Assembly (NCBI RefSeq): GCF_001975785.1
Contig: NZ_MSFI01000001.1
Coordinates: 124,001-188,000, forward strand
DNA length: 64,000 nucleotides
Origin: Domibacillus epiphyticus
GTDB taxonomy: Bacteria; Bacillota; Bacilli; Bacillales; Domibacillaceae
Reading direction: 5' to 3'
Positions 1-9,805 of this stretch are shown piece by piece. The notes beneath the pieces were generated by a model. The model did no database searches and was not told the origin of the DNA. It was given only the letters and a program-made list of their open reading frames with translations. The first letter of the stretch is position 1. The number at the start of each line of letters is the position of its first letter. Position numbers and translations under genes: made by a program.

Positions 1-1
1 G

Positions 2-874
2 GATTCTGCGACAAAATATTTATTGCTATTTCACTATTGCTGTGAAGCCGGATGGAAGGATCTTTTTCATTTATTTAAACATGATCCGGATTTTTCACAG
101 CTGCCTAATTTAACTGCTTCTCAGCTTTCCCACATTACCGGCCGGTCGGAACAACATTCCGCCTCAATTCTTTACAAACTTCATTCCCTCTCCGCCGAAC
201 ATATTCTTGCGACTCTTAGTGAGGAAAATATTCACTTTATCCCCTTTTATGATCAACGGTATCCAGATGTGTTAAAAACATTGCCGCAGCCTCCGTGGGC
301 GTTATTTTCAAAAGGGAATACCGGGTTGCTAAGCAGTCAAAAAATAGCGGTAGTCGGTTCACGCAACGGCGATCAATATGGAAAGGAGTCGCTCAAACAG
401 CTTATCCCGCCGTTAGTTAAACGAAATTTCACAATCGTCAGCGGCCTGGCAAAAGGGATTGATGCGTTTGCACACGAGCAGACAATCGAGTCTAAAGGAA
501 ATACAATTGCAGTCATCGCCGGTGGGTTTAATCATTTTTATCCCCGTGAAAACATCGGCCTTGCACGTCAAATTGTGAACGAAGGACTTGTGTTATCTGA
601 GTATGCGCCTCATATAAAGCCTGCAAAGTGGCATTTCCCGGCAAGAAACAGGATCATTAGCGGGCTGTCAAAAGCTGTCCTTGTTGTACAGGCTGCGAAA
701 AAAAGCGGATCGCTCATTACCGCTTCATTTGCATTAGAACAGGGGATCGATGTGTTCGCGGTACCTGGGCCGATTACTCACACGCTGTCAGAAGGGGTTC
801 ATGAACTAATTGCTGATGGTGCGAAAATTGTGCATTCGGCGGAAGATATTTTGGTTGAATTAAATGGAATTTAA
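2..874 (+). CDS. dprA: DNA processing protein DprA (5' end outside window)
   Basis: DprA/Smf binds incoming single-stranded DNA and loads RecA during natural transformation. The Rossmann-like DprA core is clear: VGSRNGDQYG, VSGLAKGIDAFAH, AVIAGGFNHFYP, then FPARNRIISGLS, KKSGSLITASFALEQG and VPGPI, all in family order. A helical region precedes the core. The frame stays open to the first base of the window, and the first in-window start (TTG at 23) has no ribosome binding site, so the true start probably lies upstream and about ten residues are missing. The usual length is close to 300 residues. A gap of about 210 bases separates it from topA, as in Bacillus. Confidence 0.93.
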   Translation, partial: DSATKYLLLFHYCCEAGWKDLFHLFKHDPDFSQLPNLTASQLSHITGRSEQHSASILYKLHSLSAEHILATLSEENIHFIPFYDQRYPDVLKTLPQPPWALFSKGNTGLLSSQKIAVVGSRNGDQYGKESLKQLIPPLVKRNFTIVSGLAKGIDAFAHEQTIESKGNTIAVIAGGFNHFYPRENIGLARQIVNEGLVLSEYAPHIKPAKWHFPARNRIISGLSKAVLVVQAAKKSGSLITASFALEQGIDVFAVPGPITHTLSEGVHELIADGAKIVHSAEDILVELNGI

Positions 875-1015
875 AAAAATCACGCACTGTTTCTATAAAA
901 ATAGTTGCAATTCCTGCCATTATCATATAAATTTTGCAACAGAACGATTTTTACAATACATGTCCTGTTTTGTAACAGAGAGAGCCTGAAAATGAATGAA
1001 GGATAAAAGAATCGT

Positions 1016-1045
1016 TTGACAAACAGAGGCAGTACACATAATAAT
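1016..1045 (+). promoter_or_regulatory. Sigma-A promoter of topA
   Basis: A perfect -35 TTGACA (1016-1021) is followed, after 18 bases, by AATAAT (1040-1045), five of six matches to the -10 consensus. A second candidate -10 is CATAAT at 1037. It lies about 40 bases before the topA start. The rest of the 875-1087 gap is AT-rich; I see only a loose inverted repeat (GTTGCAA/TTGCAAC near 905-945) and no other clear signal. Confidence 0.65.
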
Positions 1046-1087
1046 TATGTCTAATTATTCATTTCACCTCTCAGGGGAGGTTTTTCT

Positions 1088-3166
1088 ATGTCGGATTATT
1101 TAGTTATAGTGGAATCCCCGGCGAAAGCGAAGACAATTGAACGCTATCTCGGGAAGAAATACAAAGTACGGGCATCGATGGGGCACGTTCGCGATTTACC
1201 GAAAAGCCAAATGGGTGTCGATACAGAAAACGGGTACGATCCAAAATACATTACCATTCGCGGGAAAGGCCCTGTATTAAAAGAATTAAAAACGGCCGCT
1301 AAAAAGGCGAAAAAGATTTATCTCGCAGCTGACCCGGATCGTGAAGGAGAAGCGATTGCCTGGCATCTTGCGCATTCATTAAATATTGATACGTCCTCTG
1401 ACTGCCGTGTTGTGTTTAATGAAATTACAAAAGATGCAATTAAAGAGTCTTTTAAGTACCCTCGCCCGATCAATATGGACCTTGTAGATGCGCAGCAGGC
1501 ACGGCGCATTTTAGACAGGCTTGTTGGCTATAATATCAGCCCGCTGCTCTGGAAAAAAGTAAAAAAAGGGTTAAGTGCGGGCCGCGTACAATCAGTCGCC
1601 CTTCGTCTTATTATTGATCGGGAAAATGAAATTAAAGCATTCGTTCCAGAAGAATACTGGACAATCGATGCTGAGTTTAGTAAAGGGAAAGAGACATTCC
1701 AGGCATCATTTTATGGAATGAACGGCAAAAAAACGAAACTATCATCCGAACAAGACGTAAAGCAGGTATTGTCGGCGATTAAAGGTAATACCTTTCATAT
1801 CGCTTCTGTAACAAAAAAAGAACGCCGCCGAAACCCAGCTGCTCCTTTTACTACGTCTTCCCTTCAGCAGGAAGCTGCACGGAAATTAAATTTCCGGGCG
1901 AAAAAAACAATGATGATTGCCCAGCAATTATATGAAGGAATTGATCTTGGCAAAGAAGGAACAGTTGGTTTAATAACCTACATGAGAACAGATTCAACGC
2001 GTGTGTCAGAAGTCGCCCAAGCTGAGAGCTATGACTACATATTATCTCAGTATGGAAAAGAATACGCGAGAGAGAAGGGGCAGAAAAAAGAAACGAAAAG
2101 AGCAAATGCTCAAGATGCTCATGAAGCGATCAGACCAACGAGTACCCTGCGTGAGCCCTCCGCTTTAAAAGAGTTTTTATCACGCGATCAACTCCGCCTT
2201 TACAAGTTGATATGGGAACGTTTTGTAGCAAGCCAAATGGCGGCAGCAGTAATGGATACAGTAAGCGCTGATATCGTCAATGGCGATGTGATGTTTCGTG
2301 CAACCGGTTCGAAAGTGAAATTTCAGGGGTTTATGAAAGTATACGTTGAAGGGTCAGATGACGCGAAAGAAGAAAAAGAAAACTTCTTGCCAAATATTGA
2401 AGAAGGTGACGGTGTAACATCAGGCGAAATCGATCCGAAACAGCATTTCACTCAGCCGCCGCCGCGCTACACCGAAGCTCGCCTCGTCAAAACACTGGAA
2501 GAACTCGGCATCGGCCGTCCGTCTACTTATGCACCGACACTTGATACGATCCAAAAGCGCGGATATGTCGCACTCGACAATAAGCGGTTCGTTCCAACAG
2601 AGCTGGGCAGTATTGTTCATGAGCTGATGGTGGAATTTTTTGCGGATATTATCGACGTTGAATTTACAGTGAAAATGGAGCGCGATCTTGATAACGTGGA
2701 AGAAGGCGTGAAAGAATGGGTCGCAGTCATTGATGAATTTTACAAGGGCTTTGAGGGGCATCTTGAAAAAGCAGAAAAAGAAATGGAACAAATCGAGATA
2801 AAAGATGAGCCGGCCGGTGAAGACTGTGAGAACTGTGGTCACCCGATGGTTTTCAAAATGGGTCGCTACGGAAAATTCATGGCGTGCTCAAACTTTCCTG
2901 ACTGCCGTAATACGAAGGCCATCGTGAAAGAAATCGGCGTGAAATGTCCAAAGTGTTCAGAAGGTAATATAATAGAAAGAAAAAGTAAAAAACGCCGTAT
3001 TTTTTATGGATGTGACCGGTTTCCGGAATGTGATTTCCTATCATGGGATAAACCGATAGAGCGTCCTTGTCCAAAGTGCAGCAAAATGCTCGTAGAGAAA
3101 AAATTGAAAAAAGGCGTGCAGATTCAATGTACGCAATGTGATTATAAAGAACAGCCCCAGTCATAA
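1088..3166 (+). CDS. topA: DNA topoisomerase I (type IA)
   Basis: Relaxes negative supercoils by transient single-strand cleavage. The N-terminal Toprim domain is visible ([33 protein letters not shown]), as is the active-site tyrosine region [14 protein letters not shown] near residue 298. The type IA core ends in [13 protein letters not shown]. Three C-terminal four-cysteine zinc modules follow (CENCGHP...CSNFPDC, CPKCSEG...CDRFPEC, CPKCSKM...CTQCDY). The length of 692 residues matches the Bacillus enzyme (about 691). The ATG start follows CAGGGGAGG at about 9 bases. It has its own promoter and terminator, so it is probably monocistronic. Confidence 0.98.
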   Translation: MSDYLVIVESPAKAKTIERYLGKKYKVRASMGHVRDLPKSQMGVDTENGYDPKYITIRGKGPVLKELKTAAKKAKKIYLAADPDREGEAIAWHLAHSLNIDTSSDCRVVFNEITKDAIKESFKYPRPINMDLVDAQQARRILDRLVGYNISPLLWKKVKKGLSAGRVQSVALRLIIDRENEIKAFVPEEYWTIDAEFSKGKETFQASFYGMNGKKTKLSSEQDVKQVLSAIKGNTFHIASVTKKERRRNPAAPFTTSSLQQEAARKLNFRAKKTMMIAQQLYEGIDLGKEGTVGLITYMRTDSTRVSEVAQAESYDYILSQYGKEYAREKGQKKETKRANAQDAHEAIRPTSTLREPSALKEFLSRDQLRLYKLIWERFVASQMAAAVMDTVSADIVNGDVMFRATGSKVKFQGFMKVYVEGSDDAKEEKENFLPNIEEGDGVTSGEIDPKQHFTQPPPRYTEARLVKTLEELGIGRPSTYAPTLDTIQKRGYVALDNKRFVPTELGSIVHELMVEFFADIIDVEFTVKMERDLDNVEEGVKEWVAVIDEFYKGFEGHLEKAEKEMEQIEIKDEPAGEDCENCGHPMVFKMGRYGKFMACSNFPDCRNTKAIVKEIGVKCPKCSEGNIIERKSKKRRIFYGCDRFPECDFLSWDKPIERPCPKCSKMLVEKKLKKGVQIQCTQCDYKEQPQS

Positions 3167-3169
3167 AAT

Positions 3170-3210
3170 AAAAGAACTGTCTGAATCAATTGTGTTCAGA
3201 CAGTTCTTTT
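3170..3210 (+). terminator. Intrinsic terminator after topA
   Basis: A 15-bp perfect stem (3171-3185 with 3195-3209, core AAAGAACTGTCTGAA) is followed by a T-rich tract. It starts four bases after the topA stop codon. Confidence 0.93.
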
Positions 3211-3310
3211 ATTTTTCAAAAAACATTTTTCTTTTTTTCTGAATACAGGTAGTGTAAAATGCTTAAAGGATACATAGGTACGTACCTTTATTCGCAGGAG
3301 GAAACAAACA

Positions 3311-4615
3311 ATGGTTCAAACAATTAATGTTATCGGCGCCGGTCTTGCCGGAAGTGAAGCGGCTTTTCAAATTGCCGAGCGCGGAATTCATGTTCATCTA
3401 TACGAAATGCGTCCGGTAAAACAAACCCCAGCTCATCATACCGGCCAATTTGCAGAGCTTGTCTGCAGTAATTCACTTCGGGCAAACGGTTTAACGAATG
3501 CTGTTGGTGTATTAAAAGAAGAAATGCGCCGTCTTAACTCTGTCATTATCAGTTCGGCGGATGCATGTGCTGTACCGGCGGGGGGAGCGCTTGCAGTAGA
3601 CCGTCATGAATTTGCGGGGCATGTTACAGAACGGGTTAAAAATCATCCGAATGTAACAGTCATTAATGAAGAAGTAACGGAGATTCCAGACGGGATTACC
3701 GTGATTGCTACAGGTCCGCTCACAACAAAAGGCTTAGCTGGAAAAATTCAGGAACTTACTGGCGAGGACTATTTGTATTTTTATGATGCGGCTGCTCCGA
3801 TCATTGAAAAAGACAGTATTAATATGGACATCGTCTACTTGAAATCAAGATACGATAAAGGCGAAGCTGCTTATTTAAATTGTCCAATGAATGAAGAAGA
3901 ATTTGACCGTTTTTACGAAGCGCTCATCAGTGCGGAAACAGTCCCGTTAAAAGAGTTTGAAAAAGAAATTTTCTTTGAAGGCTGTATGCCGATCGAAGTA
4001 ATGGCGAATCGCGGAAAAAAAACAATGCTCTTTGGACCGATGAAGCCGGTTGGTCTTGAAGATCCACGTACAGGAAAGCGTCCATATGCTGTTGTTCAAC
4101 TTCGTCAAGATAATGCAGCGGGAACCCTTTATAACATTGTTGGTTTTCAGACACATTTAAAATGGGGTCCGCAAAAGGAAGTTTTACAGTTGATTCCGGG
4201 ACTTGAAAATGCAGAAATTGTCCGTTATGGTGTCATGCACCGCAATACCTTCATTAATTCGCCCAAAGCATTGCTTTCCACCTATCAATTGAAAGACCGT
4301 CCAAATATATTTTTTGCGGGTCAAATGACAGGTGTAGAAGGTTATGTTGAGTCGGCGGCAAGCGGTTTAATGGCTGGAATTAATGCAGCGCGTCTTGCGA
4401 ACGGACAGGAACCGGTTACGGCGCCACAAGAAACAGCGATTGGTGGCATGGCTCATTATATTACGCATGCAGCCGCGGATAATTTCCAGCCGATGAATGC
4501 AAATTTTGGGTTATTTCCGCAGCTTCCGGTAAAAATAAAGAATAAGAAAGAGCGCTATGAAGCGCTTGCTGAACGAGCTTTAGAAACAATTCAAACTTTT
4601 TCGAAAAGTTTGTAA
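3311..4615 (+). CDS. trmFO: tRNA (uracil-5-)-methyltransferase TrmFO, folate/FAD dependent
   Basis: Forms 5-methyluridine at position 54 of the tRNA T-loop, using methylenetetrahydrofolate and FADH2. The FAD-binding Rossmann motif [19 protein letters not shown] is at the N-terminus, followed by the family signatures [24 protein letters not shown] and [10 protein letters not shown]. The C-terminal half carries [18 protein letters not shown]. The length of 434 residues equals the Bacillus protein (about 435). The ATG follows AGGAGG (3296-3301) at 9 bases. The gene was formerly called gid and sits between topA and xerC as in Bacillus. Confidence 0.97.
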   Translation: MVQTINVIGAGLAGSEAAFQIAERGIHVHLYEMRPVKQTPAHHTGQFAELVCSNSLRANGLTNAVGVLKEEMRRLNSVIISSADACAVPAGGALAVDRHEFAGHVTERVKNHPNVTVINEEVTEIPDGITVIATGPLTTKGLAGKIQELTGEDYLYFYDAAAPIIEKDSINMDIVYLKSRYDKGEAAYLNCPMNEEEFDRFYEALISAETVPLKEFEKEIFFEGCMPIEVMANRGKKTMLFGPMKPVGLEDPRTGKRPYAVVQLRQDNAAGTLYNIVGFQTHLKWGPQKEVLQLIPGLENAEIVRYGVMHRNTFINSPKALLSTYQLKDRPNIFFAGQMTGVEGYVESAASGLMAGINAARLANGQEPVTAPQETAIGGMAHYITHAAADNFQPMNANFGLFPQLPVKIKNKKERYEALAERALETIQTFSKSL

Positions 4616-4625
4616 ACTTTCTTGC

Positions 4626-4662
4626 AAGGGCTGCTATCTTGTGTTATCATTTAGTAGCCCTT
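4626..4662 (+). terminator. Hairpin between trmFO and xerC
   Basis: An 11-bp stem with one G-T pair (AAGGGCTGCTA at 4626 with TAGTAGCCCTT at 4652) is followed by only three T residues. It lies between the trmFO stop and the xerC ribosome binding site. It may be a weak terminator or an RNA processing/stability element. With such a short T tract, partial read-through into xerC is likely. Confidence 0.5.
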
Positions 4663-4676
4663 TCTGAGGTGGGAAA

Positions 4677-5576
4677 ATGTCGAAACTTTTCAATAATTAT
4701 ACACATTCTTTTTTTGCTTATTTGCAAATAGAAAAAAACAGCTCTGTCCACACGATGAAAAATTATCGTGATGACCTAGAGCAATTTTTTGTGTTTATGA
4801 ACGAACAGCATATCGAAAAACTGTCTGATGTAACCCATCAGGATGCCAGGCTTTATTTAACGACACTTCATGAAAAGAAAATGGCTCGAGCGTCTGTTTC
4901 ACGGAAAATTTCGTCTTTGCGGGGGTTTTACCGATTTTTAATGAGGGAAGACATTGTGAATGAAAATCCTTTTTTAATTGTCCACCGTCCAAAAGGAACA
5001 AAAAAACTCCCTTCTTTTTTTTATGAAGAAGAAATGGAAGAACTGTTCGAAACGGTTCAGGAAACGGATCCGCTTTCCATACGAAATAAAGCGCTCCTTG
5101 AGCTCATGTACGGGACGGGTATCCGCGTGAGTGAATGTACGGGTCTTACACTGGAGGATGTGGATTTTCATCTCGGTGTTATTCTCGTTCGGGGTAAAGG
5201 TGGAAAAGAACGGTATGTTCCGTTCGGCAGTTTTGCAGCAGAAGCCGTACAATCATATGTAGAGTTGAGCCGATTAAACTTAATGAAAAACAGCAATCAT
5301 AAAGTCCTGTTTGTTAATTACCGCGGTGAACCTTTGACCGTAAGAGGAATTCGCCACATTTTAACCGGGCTGATTGAAAAAGCATCATTATCCGGAAAGA
5401 TTCACCCCCACATGCTGCGTCATACATTTGCGACACATTTATTAAATAATGGAGCGGATATGAGGACAGTACAGGAACTGCTTGGACATGCCAGCCTGAC
5501 TTCAACGCAGATGTATACGCACGTAACGAAAGAACATTTGCAAAAAACGTATATGAATCATCATCCGCGGGCATAA
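4677..5576 (+). CDS. xerC: Site-specific tyrosine recombinase XerC (CodV)
   Basis: With XerD, resolves chromosome dimers at the dif site before division. The N-terminal SAM-like core-binding domain spans about residues 5-95. The catalytic domain shows all expected residues: Arg150 (GTGIRVSEC), Lys174 ([12 protein letters not shown]), His245 and Arg248 ([14 protein letters not shown]), His271 (LLGHASL) and the nucleophile Tyr280 (TQMYTHV). The length of 299 residues is typical. It heads the xerC-hslV-hslU-codY operon known from Bacillus. The neighbours, length and context favour XerC over XerD. Confidence 0.95.
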   Translation: MSKLFNNYTHSFFAYLQIEKNSSVHTMKNYRDDLEQFFVFMNEQHIEKLSDVTHQDARLYLTTLHEKKMARASVSRKISSLRGFYRFLMREDIVNENPFLIVHRPKGTKKLPSFFYEEEMEELFETVQETDPLSIRNKALLELMYGTGIRVSECTGLTLEDVDFHLGVILVRGKGGKERYVPFGSFAAEAVQSYVELSRLNLMKNSNHKVLFVNYRGEPLTVRGIRHILTGLIEKASLSGKIHPHMLRHTFATHLLNNGADMRTVQELLGHASLTSTQMYTHVTKEHLQKTYMNHHPRA

Positions 5577-5589
5577 AGGAGAGAAATCA

Positions 5590-6132
5590 ATGGAACAATT
5601 TCACGCCACAACGATTTTTGCTGTAAAACACAACGGTTCGTCCGCTATGTCTGGAGACGGACAGGTGACATTTGGGAATGCAGTCGTCATGAAGCATACA
5701 GCGAAAAAAGTGAGACGGCTCTTTAATGGAAAAGTCATCGCCGGTTTTGCTGGTTCAGTAGCTGACGCGTTTACATTGTTTGAACTCTTTGAGAAGAGAC
5801 TGCAGGAATACAGCGGTAATTTACAGCGGGCAGCAGTTGAACTTGCAAAAGAATGGCGCTCGGATAAAATGCTTCGGCGTTTAGAGGCGATGCTCATTGT
5901 GATGGACAAAGATCATTTACTGCTTATTTCTGGTACAGGGGAAGTGATTGAACCGGATGACGGTATTTTGGCGATCGGTTCTGGAGGGAATTATGCATTG
6001 TCAGCAGGACGTGCCTTAAAGCAGTATGCATCTCATTTATCCGCATTCGAAATTGCTGAAGCATCACTGAAGACAGCGGCAGATATATGCGTTTATACGA
6101 ATCATAATATTATTGTAGAGGAACTGCAGTGA
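5590..6132 (+). CDS. hslV: ATP-dependent protease subunit HslV (ClpQ/CodW)
   Basis: Proteasome-like peptidase that forms a complex with HslU. The NTN-hydrolase fold is recognisable from [49 protein letters not shown] and [22 protein letters not shown]. The N-terminus is MEQFHATT: the position-2 serine reported as the nucleophile for B. subtilis CodW is absent, while Thr7-Thr8 align with the N-terminal threonines of E. coli HslV. The start at 5590 has AAGGAGAG just upstream. It ends one base into the hslU ribosome binding site, which implies coupling. Confidence 0.96.
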   Translation: MEQFHATTIFAVKHNGSSAMSGDGQVTFGNAVVMKHTAKKVRRLFNGKVIAGFAGSVADAFTLFELFEKRLQEYSGNLQRAAVELAKEWRSDKMLRRLEAMLIVMDKDHLLLISGTGEVIEPDDGILAIGSGGNYALSAGRALKQYASHLSAFEIAEASLKTAADICVYTNHNIIVEELQ

Positions 6133-6143
6133 GGAGTGGGAAA

Positions 6144-7553
6144 ATGAAAAGCAACGCATTGGAATTGACGCCTCGTCAAATTGTTGAGCGTCTTGATCAA
6201 TATATAGTCGGGCAAAAAGAAGCAAAAAAGGCCGTGGCTGTAGCACTGCGCAACCGCTACCGCCGCAGCATGCTTGAAAGCTCCCTGCGCGATGAAGTCA
6301 TACCGAAAAATATGCTTATGATCGGTCCTACTGGTGTTGGAAAAACGGAAATTGCGAGGCGTATCGCTAAGCTTGCAGGTGCTCCTTTTATTAAAGTGGA
6401 AGCCACAAAATTTACGGAAGTCGGCTATGTAGGCCGTGACGTAGAGTCAATGGTGCGAGACCTTGCTGAAACGGCAGTGCGTTTAGTAAAAGAAGAAAAG
6501 ATAAATGCCGTGCGTGAACCAGCAAAAGAAGCTGCAAACCGCCGTCTTGTTGAATTGCTTGTTCCGTCACGCAAAAAAACATCGACGGTTAAAAACCCGT
6601 TTGAAATGCTGTTTGGCGGGAACGGAAATCAGCAGGTGGAACAAGATGAAACACCGGAAGATATGTCGATACATGAAAAGCGGCGAGTCGCTGCCAAAAA
6701 ACTCGCAGCCGGTGAACTTGAAAATGAAGTAATCACGATAGAAGTGGAAGAACAGACTCCGTCCATGTTTGATTTTTTTCAAGGGTCCGGAATGGAACAA
6801 ATGGGCATGAACATGCAGGATGCGCTCGGCGTTTTAATGCCAAAAAAGAAAAAGAAAAAAAAGCTTTCGGTAAAAGATGCCCGCACGGTGCTTGAACAAG
6901 AAGAAGCGCAAAAGCTTATCGACATGGATGAAGTGACACAAGAAGCGGTAAGACGTGCAGAGCAGACTGGAATCATTTTTATCGATGAAGTGGACAAAAT
7001 TGCAGTAAAAGGCGGTGCCCAGTCTGGTGCAAATGTATCCCGTGAAGGAGTACAGCGGGATATTTTGCCGATTGTAGAGGGATCAACAATCGTCACAAAA
7101 TATGGGGCGGTGAAAACAGATTATATTTTATTTATAGCAGCAGGCGCTTTTCACATGTCAAAGCCATCCGATTTAATTCCAGAACTTCAAGGCCGTTTCC
7201 CGATTCGTGTTGAGCTTGAAAAACTGTCCACTGACGACTTTGTACGCATTTTAATTGAACCCGATAATGCGCTGATTAAACAATATAAAGCATTGCTTGA
7301 AACAGAAGGAATCCATGTGGTATTCACGGATGAAGCAGTACAGCGTATTGCGGAAATTGCGTTTCATGTGAATGGAGAAACGGACAATATCGGTGCGCGG
7401 CGTCTTCATACCATTATGGAAAAATTGCTTGAAGATTTGTCATTCGAAGCACCAGATATTACACTAGAACAAGTGACCATTACACCGCAATATGTAGATG
7501 ATAAATTATCAGCTATTTCACAAAACAAAGACTTGAGTGAATTTATTCTTTAA
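6144..7553 (+). CDS. hslU: ATP-dependent protease ATPase subunit HslU (ClpY/CodX)
   Basis: AAA+ unfoldase that feeds substrates to HslV. Walker A is [15 protein letters not shown] (residues about 54-68) and Walker B is [12 protein letters not shown]. The I-domain lies between them and contains an unbroken lysine run ([11 protein letters not shown]). The C-terminus ends EFIL, the tail that inserts into HslV. ATG 6144 is chosen because GAGGAG at 6131-6136 is spaced 7 bases from it; the in-frame GTG at 6129 overlaps the hslV stop and has no binding site. The length of 469 residues matches Bacillus ClpY (467). Confidence 0.97.
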   Translation: MKSNALELTPRQIVERLDQYIVGQKEAKKAVAVALRNRYRRSMLESSLRDEVIPKNMLMIGPTGVGKTEIARRIAKLAGAPFIKVEATKFTEVGYVGRDVESMVRDLAETAVRLVKEEKINAVREPAKEAANRRLVELLVPSRKKTSTVKNPFEMLFGGNGNQQVEQDETPEDMSIHEKRRVAAKKLAAGELENEVITIEVEEQTPSMFDFFQGSGMEQMGMNMQDALGVLMPKKKKKKKLSVKDARTVLEQEEAQKLIDMDEVTQEAVRRAEQTGIIFIDEVDKIAVKGGAQSGANVSREGVQRDILPIVEGSTIVTKYGAVKTDYILFIAAGAFHMSKPSDLIPELQGRFPIRVELEKLSTDDFVRILIEPDNALIKQYKALLETEGIHVVFTDEAVQRIAEIAFHVNGETDNIGARRLHTIMEKLLEDLSFEAPDITLEQVTITPQYVDDKLSAISQNKDLSEFIL

Positions 7554-7572
7554 TTTGATGGAGGAACAACAG

Positions 7573-8352
7573 ATGAATCTTTTAGATAAAACTAGAAAAA
7601 TAAACAAAATGCTGCAAAACGCGGCAGGGAAAACAGTAAATTTTAAAGAAATGGCAGAATCGCTGTCAGAAGTAATTGAAGCAAATATATTTGTAGTCAG
7701 CCGGCGAGGCAAGCTTCTTGGATTCGGAGTCAATCAGCAAATCGAGAATGATCGAATGAAGCAGATGCTTGCCGAACGACAATTTCCGGAACAATATACA
7801 AAAAATTTATTTAACTTGAATGAAACGTCATCAAACCTTGATGTAAATAGTGAGTACACGGCATTTCCTGAAGAAAATAAAGAACTATTCCAAAATGGGT
7901 TAACAACCATCGTTCCAATCGTTGGTGCTGGTGAGCGCCTAGGCACGCTGGTTCTCGCTCGTCTCGAAGAACAATTTCACGATGATGATCTTATTCTAGC
8001 CGAATATGGTGCAACTGTCGTCGGAATGGAAATTTTGCGTGAAAAAGCCGAAGAAATGCAGGAAGAAGCACGAAGCAAAGCTGTAGTTCAAATGGCAATC
8101 AGTTCACTTTCATACAGCGAACTTGAAGCAATCGAACATATTTTTGAAGAACTTGACGGAAAAGAAGGCCTTCTTGTCGCATCAAAAATTGCTGACCGCG
8201 TTGGAATTACGCGTTCCGTGATTGTAAATGCCCTTCGCAAACTAGAAAGTGCTGGTGTAATTGAATCTCGTTCTTTAGGGATGAAAGGAACTTATATTAA
8301 AGTATTAAATGACAAATTTTTAATGGAATTGGAAAAATTGAAATCAAATTAA
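7573..8352 (+). CDS. codY: GTP- and branched-chain-amino-acid-sensing global repressor CodY
   Basis: Represses stationary-phase genes when GTP and isoleucine/leucine/valine are plentiful. The N-terminal GAF-like domain starts [15 protein letters not shown]. The linker is followed by the winged helix-turn-helix at about residues 203-245 ([23 protein letters not shown], then [16 protein letters not shown]). The 259-residue length equals B. subtilis CodY. ATG 7573 is chosen over upstream in-frame starts because GATGGAGGAAC lies just before it and the protein then aligns from residue 1. It is the last gene of its operon and is followed by a terminator. Confidence 0.98.
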   Translation: MNLLDKTRKINKMLQNAAGKTVNFKEMAESLSEVIEANIFVVSRRGKLLGFGVNQQIENDRMKQMLAERQFPEQYTKNLFNLNETSSNLDVNSEYTAFPEENKELFQNGLTTIVPIVGAGERLGTLVLARLEEQFHDDDLILAEYGATVVGMEILREKAEEMQEEARSKAVVQMAISSLSYSELEAIEHIFEELDGKEGLLVASKIADRVGITRSVIVNALRKLESAGVIESRSLGMKGTYIKVLNDKFLMELEKLKSN

Positions 8353-8367
8353 AAACAACCATTATTT

Positions 8368-8399
8368 ACCGGTGGAATAATACATTCCGCCGGTTTTTT
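8368..8399 (+). terminator. Intrinsic terminator after codY
   Basis: An 11-bp stem (ACCGGTGGAAT at 8368 with ATTCCGCCGGT at 8384) is followed by TTTTTT. It ends the xerC-codY operon before the fla/che operon. Confidence 0.92.
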
Positions 8400-8419
8400 C
8401 TGATTTTCTCGGATAACTT

Positions 8420-8448
8420 TTGTGAAATGATAGAGGGATATGTATAAT
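8420..8448 (+). promoter_or_regulatory. Sigma-A promoter of the fla/che operon
   Basis: TTGTGA (8420-8425), a 17-base spacer and a perfect TATAAT (8443-8448). It lies 165 bases before flgB, so the operon has a long 5' leader. The leader (about 8455-8605) is very AT-rich; I could not find a sigma-D box (TAAA/GCCGATAT) in it. B. subtilis uses sigma-A and sigma-D promoters in the equivalent place. Confidence 0.7.
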
Positions 8449-8613
8449 GAAAATATAAAAATAAGTATATTTATGACAGATTAGTGAAGGATTTGTAGGT
8501 TTTTGAAAAATTAATGTTAATTTTGTAAAGATTCGTGTCGTAAAATGACTTTTATGTTATATTTCTTTAAGTATGTATTTAAACTATGAAATTTATAGAT
8601 GGAGTGATGAATA

Positions 8614-9000
8614 TTGAAACTCTTTTCAGACTCAATTACATCTCTAGAGCGTGGATTAGATTATGCAGCATTGAAGCAAAAAACAATTGCCGATAATATT
8701 GCAAATGTTGACACGCCAAACTACAAGTCTCGGGAAGTAAGCTTCAAACGTATCTTATCAAATGCGGGGGAGACATTGGCAGCCAACCGAACCGATCAGC
8801 GTCATTTTGAGTTTTCCGCTTCCTCGGATGGCACGATTATCGCGAAACGAAATCTTACTTATAATGAAAGTGGAAATAATGTTGATATTGATCAAGAAAT
8901 GTCGGATCTTGCGAAAAATCAAATTTATTACAATGCTTTAACAGATCGGCTAAGCTCCAAGTTTTCATCACTAACAAATGTCATTAAGGGAGGCAGATAA
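8614..9000 (+). CDS. flgB: Flagellar basal-body rod protein FlgB
   Basis: Proximal rod subunit of the flagellar basal body, exported by the flagellar type III system. The family motif IADNIANVDTPNYKSREVSF (residues about 27-46) is clear, as is the C-terminal heptad region NNVDIDQEMSDLAKNQIYYNAL. At 128 residues it equals the Bacillus protein. The start is TTG at 8614 behind GGAGTGA (8601-8607). It is the first gene of the fla/che operon. Confidence 0.96.
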   Translation: MKLFSDSITSLERGLDYAALKQKTIADNIANVDTPNYKSREVSFKRILSNAGETLAANRTDQRHFEFSASSDGTIIAKRNLTYNESGNNVDIDQEMSDLAKNQIYYNALTDRLSSKFSSLTNVIKGGR

Positions 9001-9002
9001 AT

Positions 9003-9449
9003 ATGTTTAATGGAATGAATATTACCGCTTCCGCCTTAACTGCACAGCGTCTTCGAATGGATGTAGTTTCATCGAATATGGCAAATGTGGATTCAACGCG
9101 TGCAAAACGGGTAAATGGAGAATGGCAGCCGTACCAGAGAAAATCAGTTGTGCTTCAGCCGAAAGAAGGATCATTTGCTTCGTTTCTAAACCTTGCGGCA
9201 AACAGGCAGGTAGAAGGTGATGGTGTAAAAGTAACACGAATTGTTGAAGATACCGAAACACCGAATAAACTTATTTACGACCCTGAGCACCCGGATGCGA
9301 ATGAAGATGGATATGTAAATATGCCCAATGTCGATCCACTTCGTGAAATGGTTGATTTAATGAGTGCGACTCGTTCTTATGAAGCCAATATTACCGTTTT
9401 TAATGCTTCAAAAGCGATGATGACGAAAGCACTAGAAATTGGAAAATAA
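9003..9449 (+). CDS. flgC: Flagellar basal-body rod protein FlgC
   Basis: Rod subunit. The N-terminus MFNGMNITASALTAQRLRMDVVSSNMANVDSTRA carries the rod/hook signature in residues 17-31. The C-terminal coiled-coil motif REMVDLMSATRSYEANITVFNASKAM is typical. At 148 residues it matches the family (about 150). It starts three bases after the flgB stop, with the ribosome binding site inside flgB. Confidence 0.96.
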   Translation: MFNGMNITASALTAQRLRMDVVSSNMANVDSTRAKRVNGEWQPYQRKSVVLQPKEGSFASFLNLAANRQVEGDGVKVTRIVEDTETPNKLIYDPEHPDANEDGYVNMPNVDPLREMVDLMSATRSYEANITVFNASKAMMTKALEIGK

Positions 9450-9462
9450 GGAGAGAAAATAA

Positions 9463-9768
9463 ATGGCTATTGAAGCATTAAACGCCGTCTCCTCAAATGT
9501 TATCCAAACAGGAGATGTGAAAAAAGTCTCAACCCCATATGAAGCTCAGCAAAAGTTTGCGGATTTTTTAAAGGATTCGCTGAATAATGTCATGAAAAAT
9601 GAAGAACATTCAAATTCCCTGCAGGCTAAAATGATTAGAGGCGAAGACGTCGACATTCATCAAGTCATGGCTGCTGCGCAAAAATCAGGGATTACGATGC
9701 AGTTAACGATAGAAATGAGAAATAAAGCTGTCGAAGCATATCAAGAAATTATGCGAATGCAAATTTAA
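9463..9768 (+). CDS. fliE: Flagellar hook-basal body complex protein FliE
   Basis: Joins the MS ring (FliF) to the rod. The conserved C-terminal block is visible: FADFLKDSLNNVMKNEEHSN, then GEDVDIHQVMAAAQKSGITM and LTIEMRNKAVEAYQEIMRMQ. The length of 101 residues is usual. GGAGAG precedes the ATG. It lies between flgC and fliF as in other Firmicutes. Confidence 0.95.
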   Translation: MAIEALNAVSSNVIQTGDVKKVSTPYEAQQKFADFLKDSLNNVMKNEEHSNSLQAKMIRGEDVDIHQVMAAAQKSGITMQLTIEMRNKAVEAYQEIMRMQI

Positions 9769-9805
9769 ACCATTCATATGGCAATGAGGCAACCGGGGGA
9801 TAGGG

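Noticed and set aside
4974-5252. Many open frames on the minus strand, for example opposite xerC, nusA, infB and pnp
   Set aside because: They mirror strongly coding + strand genes, lack ribosome binding sites and show no recognisable protein features.
6820-6875. A-rich lysine run in hslU as a programmed slippage site
   Set aside because: A similar lysine run occurs in Bacillus HslU as I recall it, and the downstream frame shows no alternative conserved product.
8498-8512. A CodY-box-like sequence upstream of flgB (GGTTTTTGAAAAATT)
   Set aside because: It has about five mismatches to the 15-base CodY consensus in a very AT-rich leader, so a chance match is likely.
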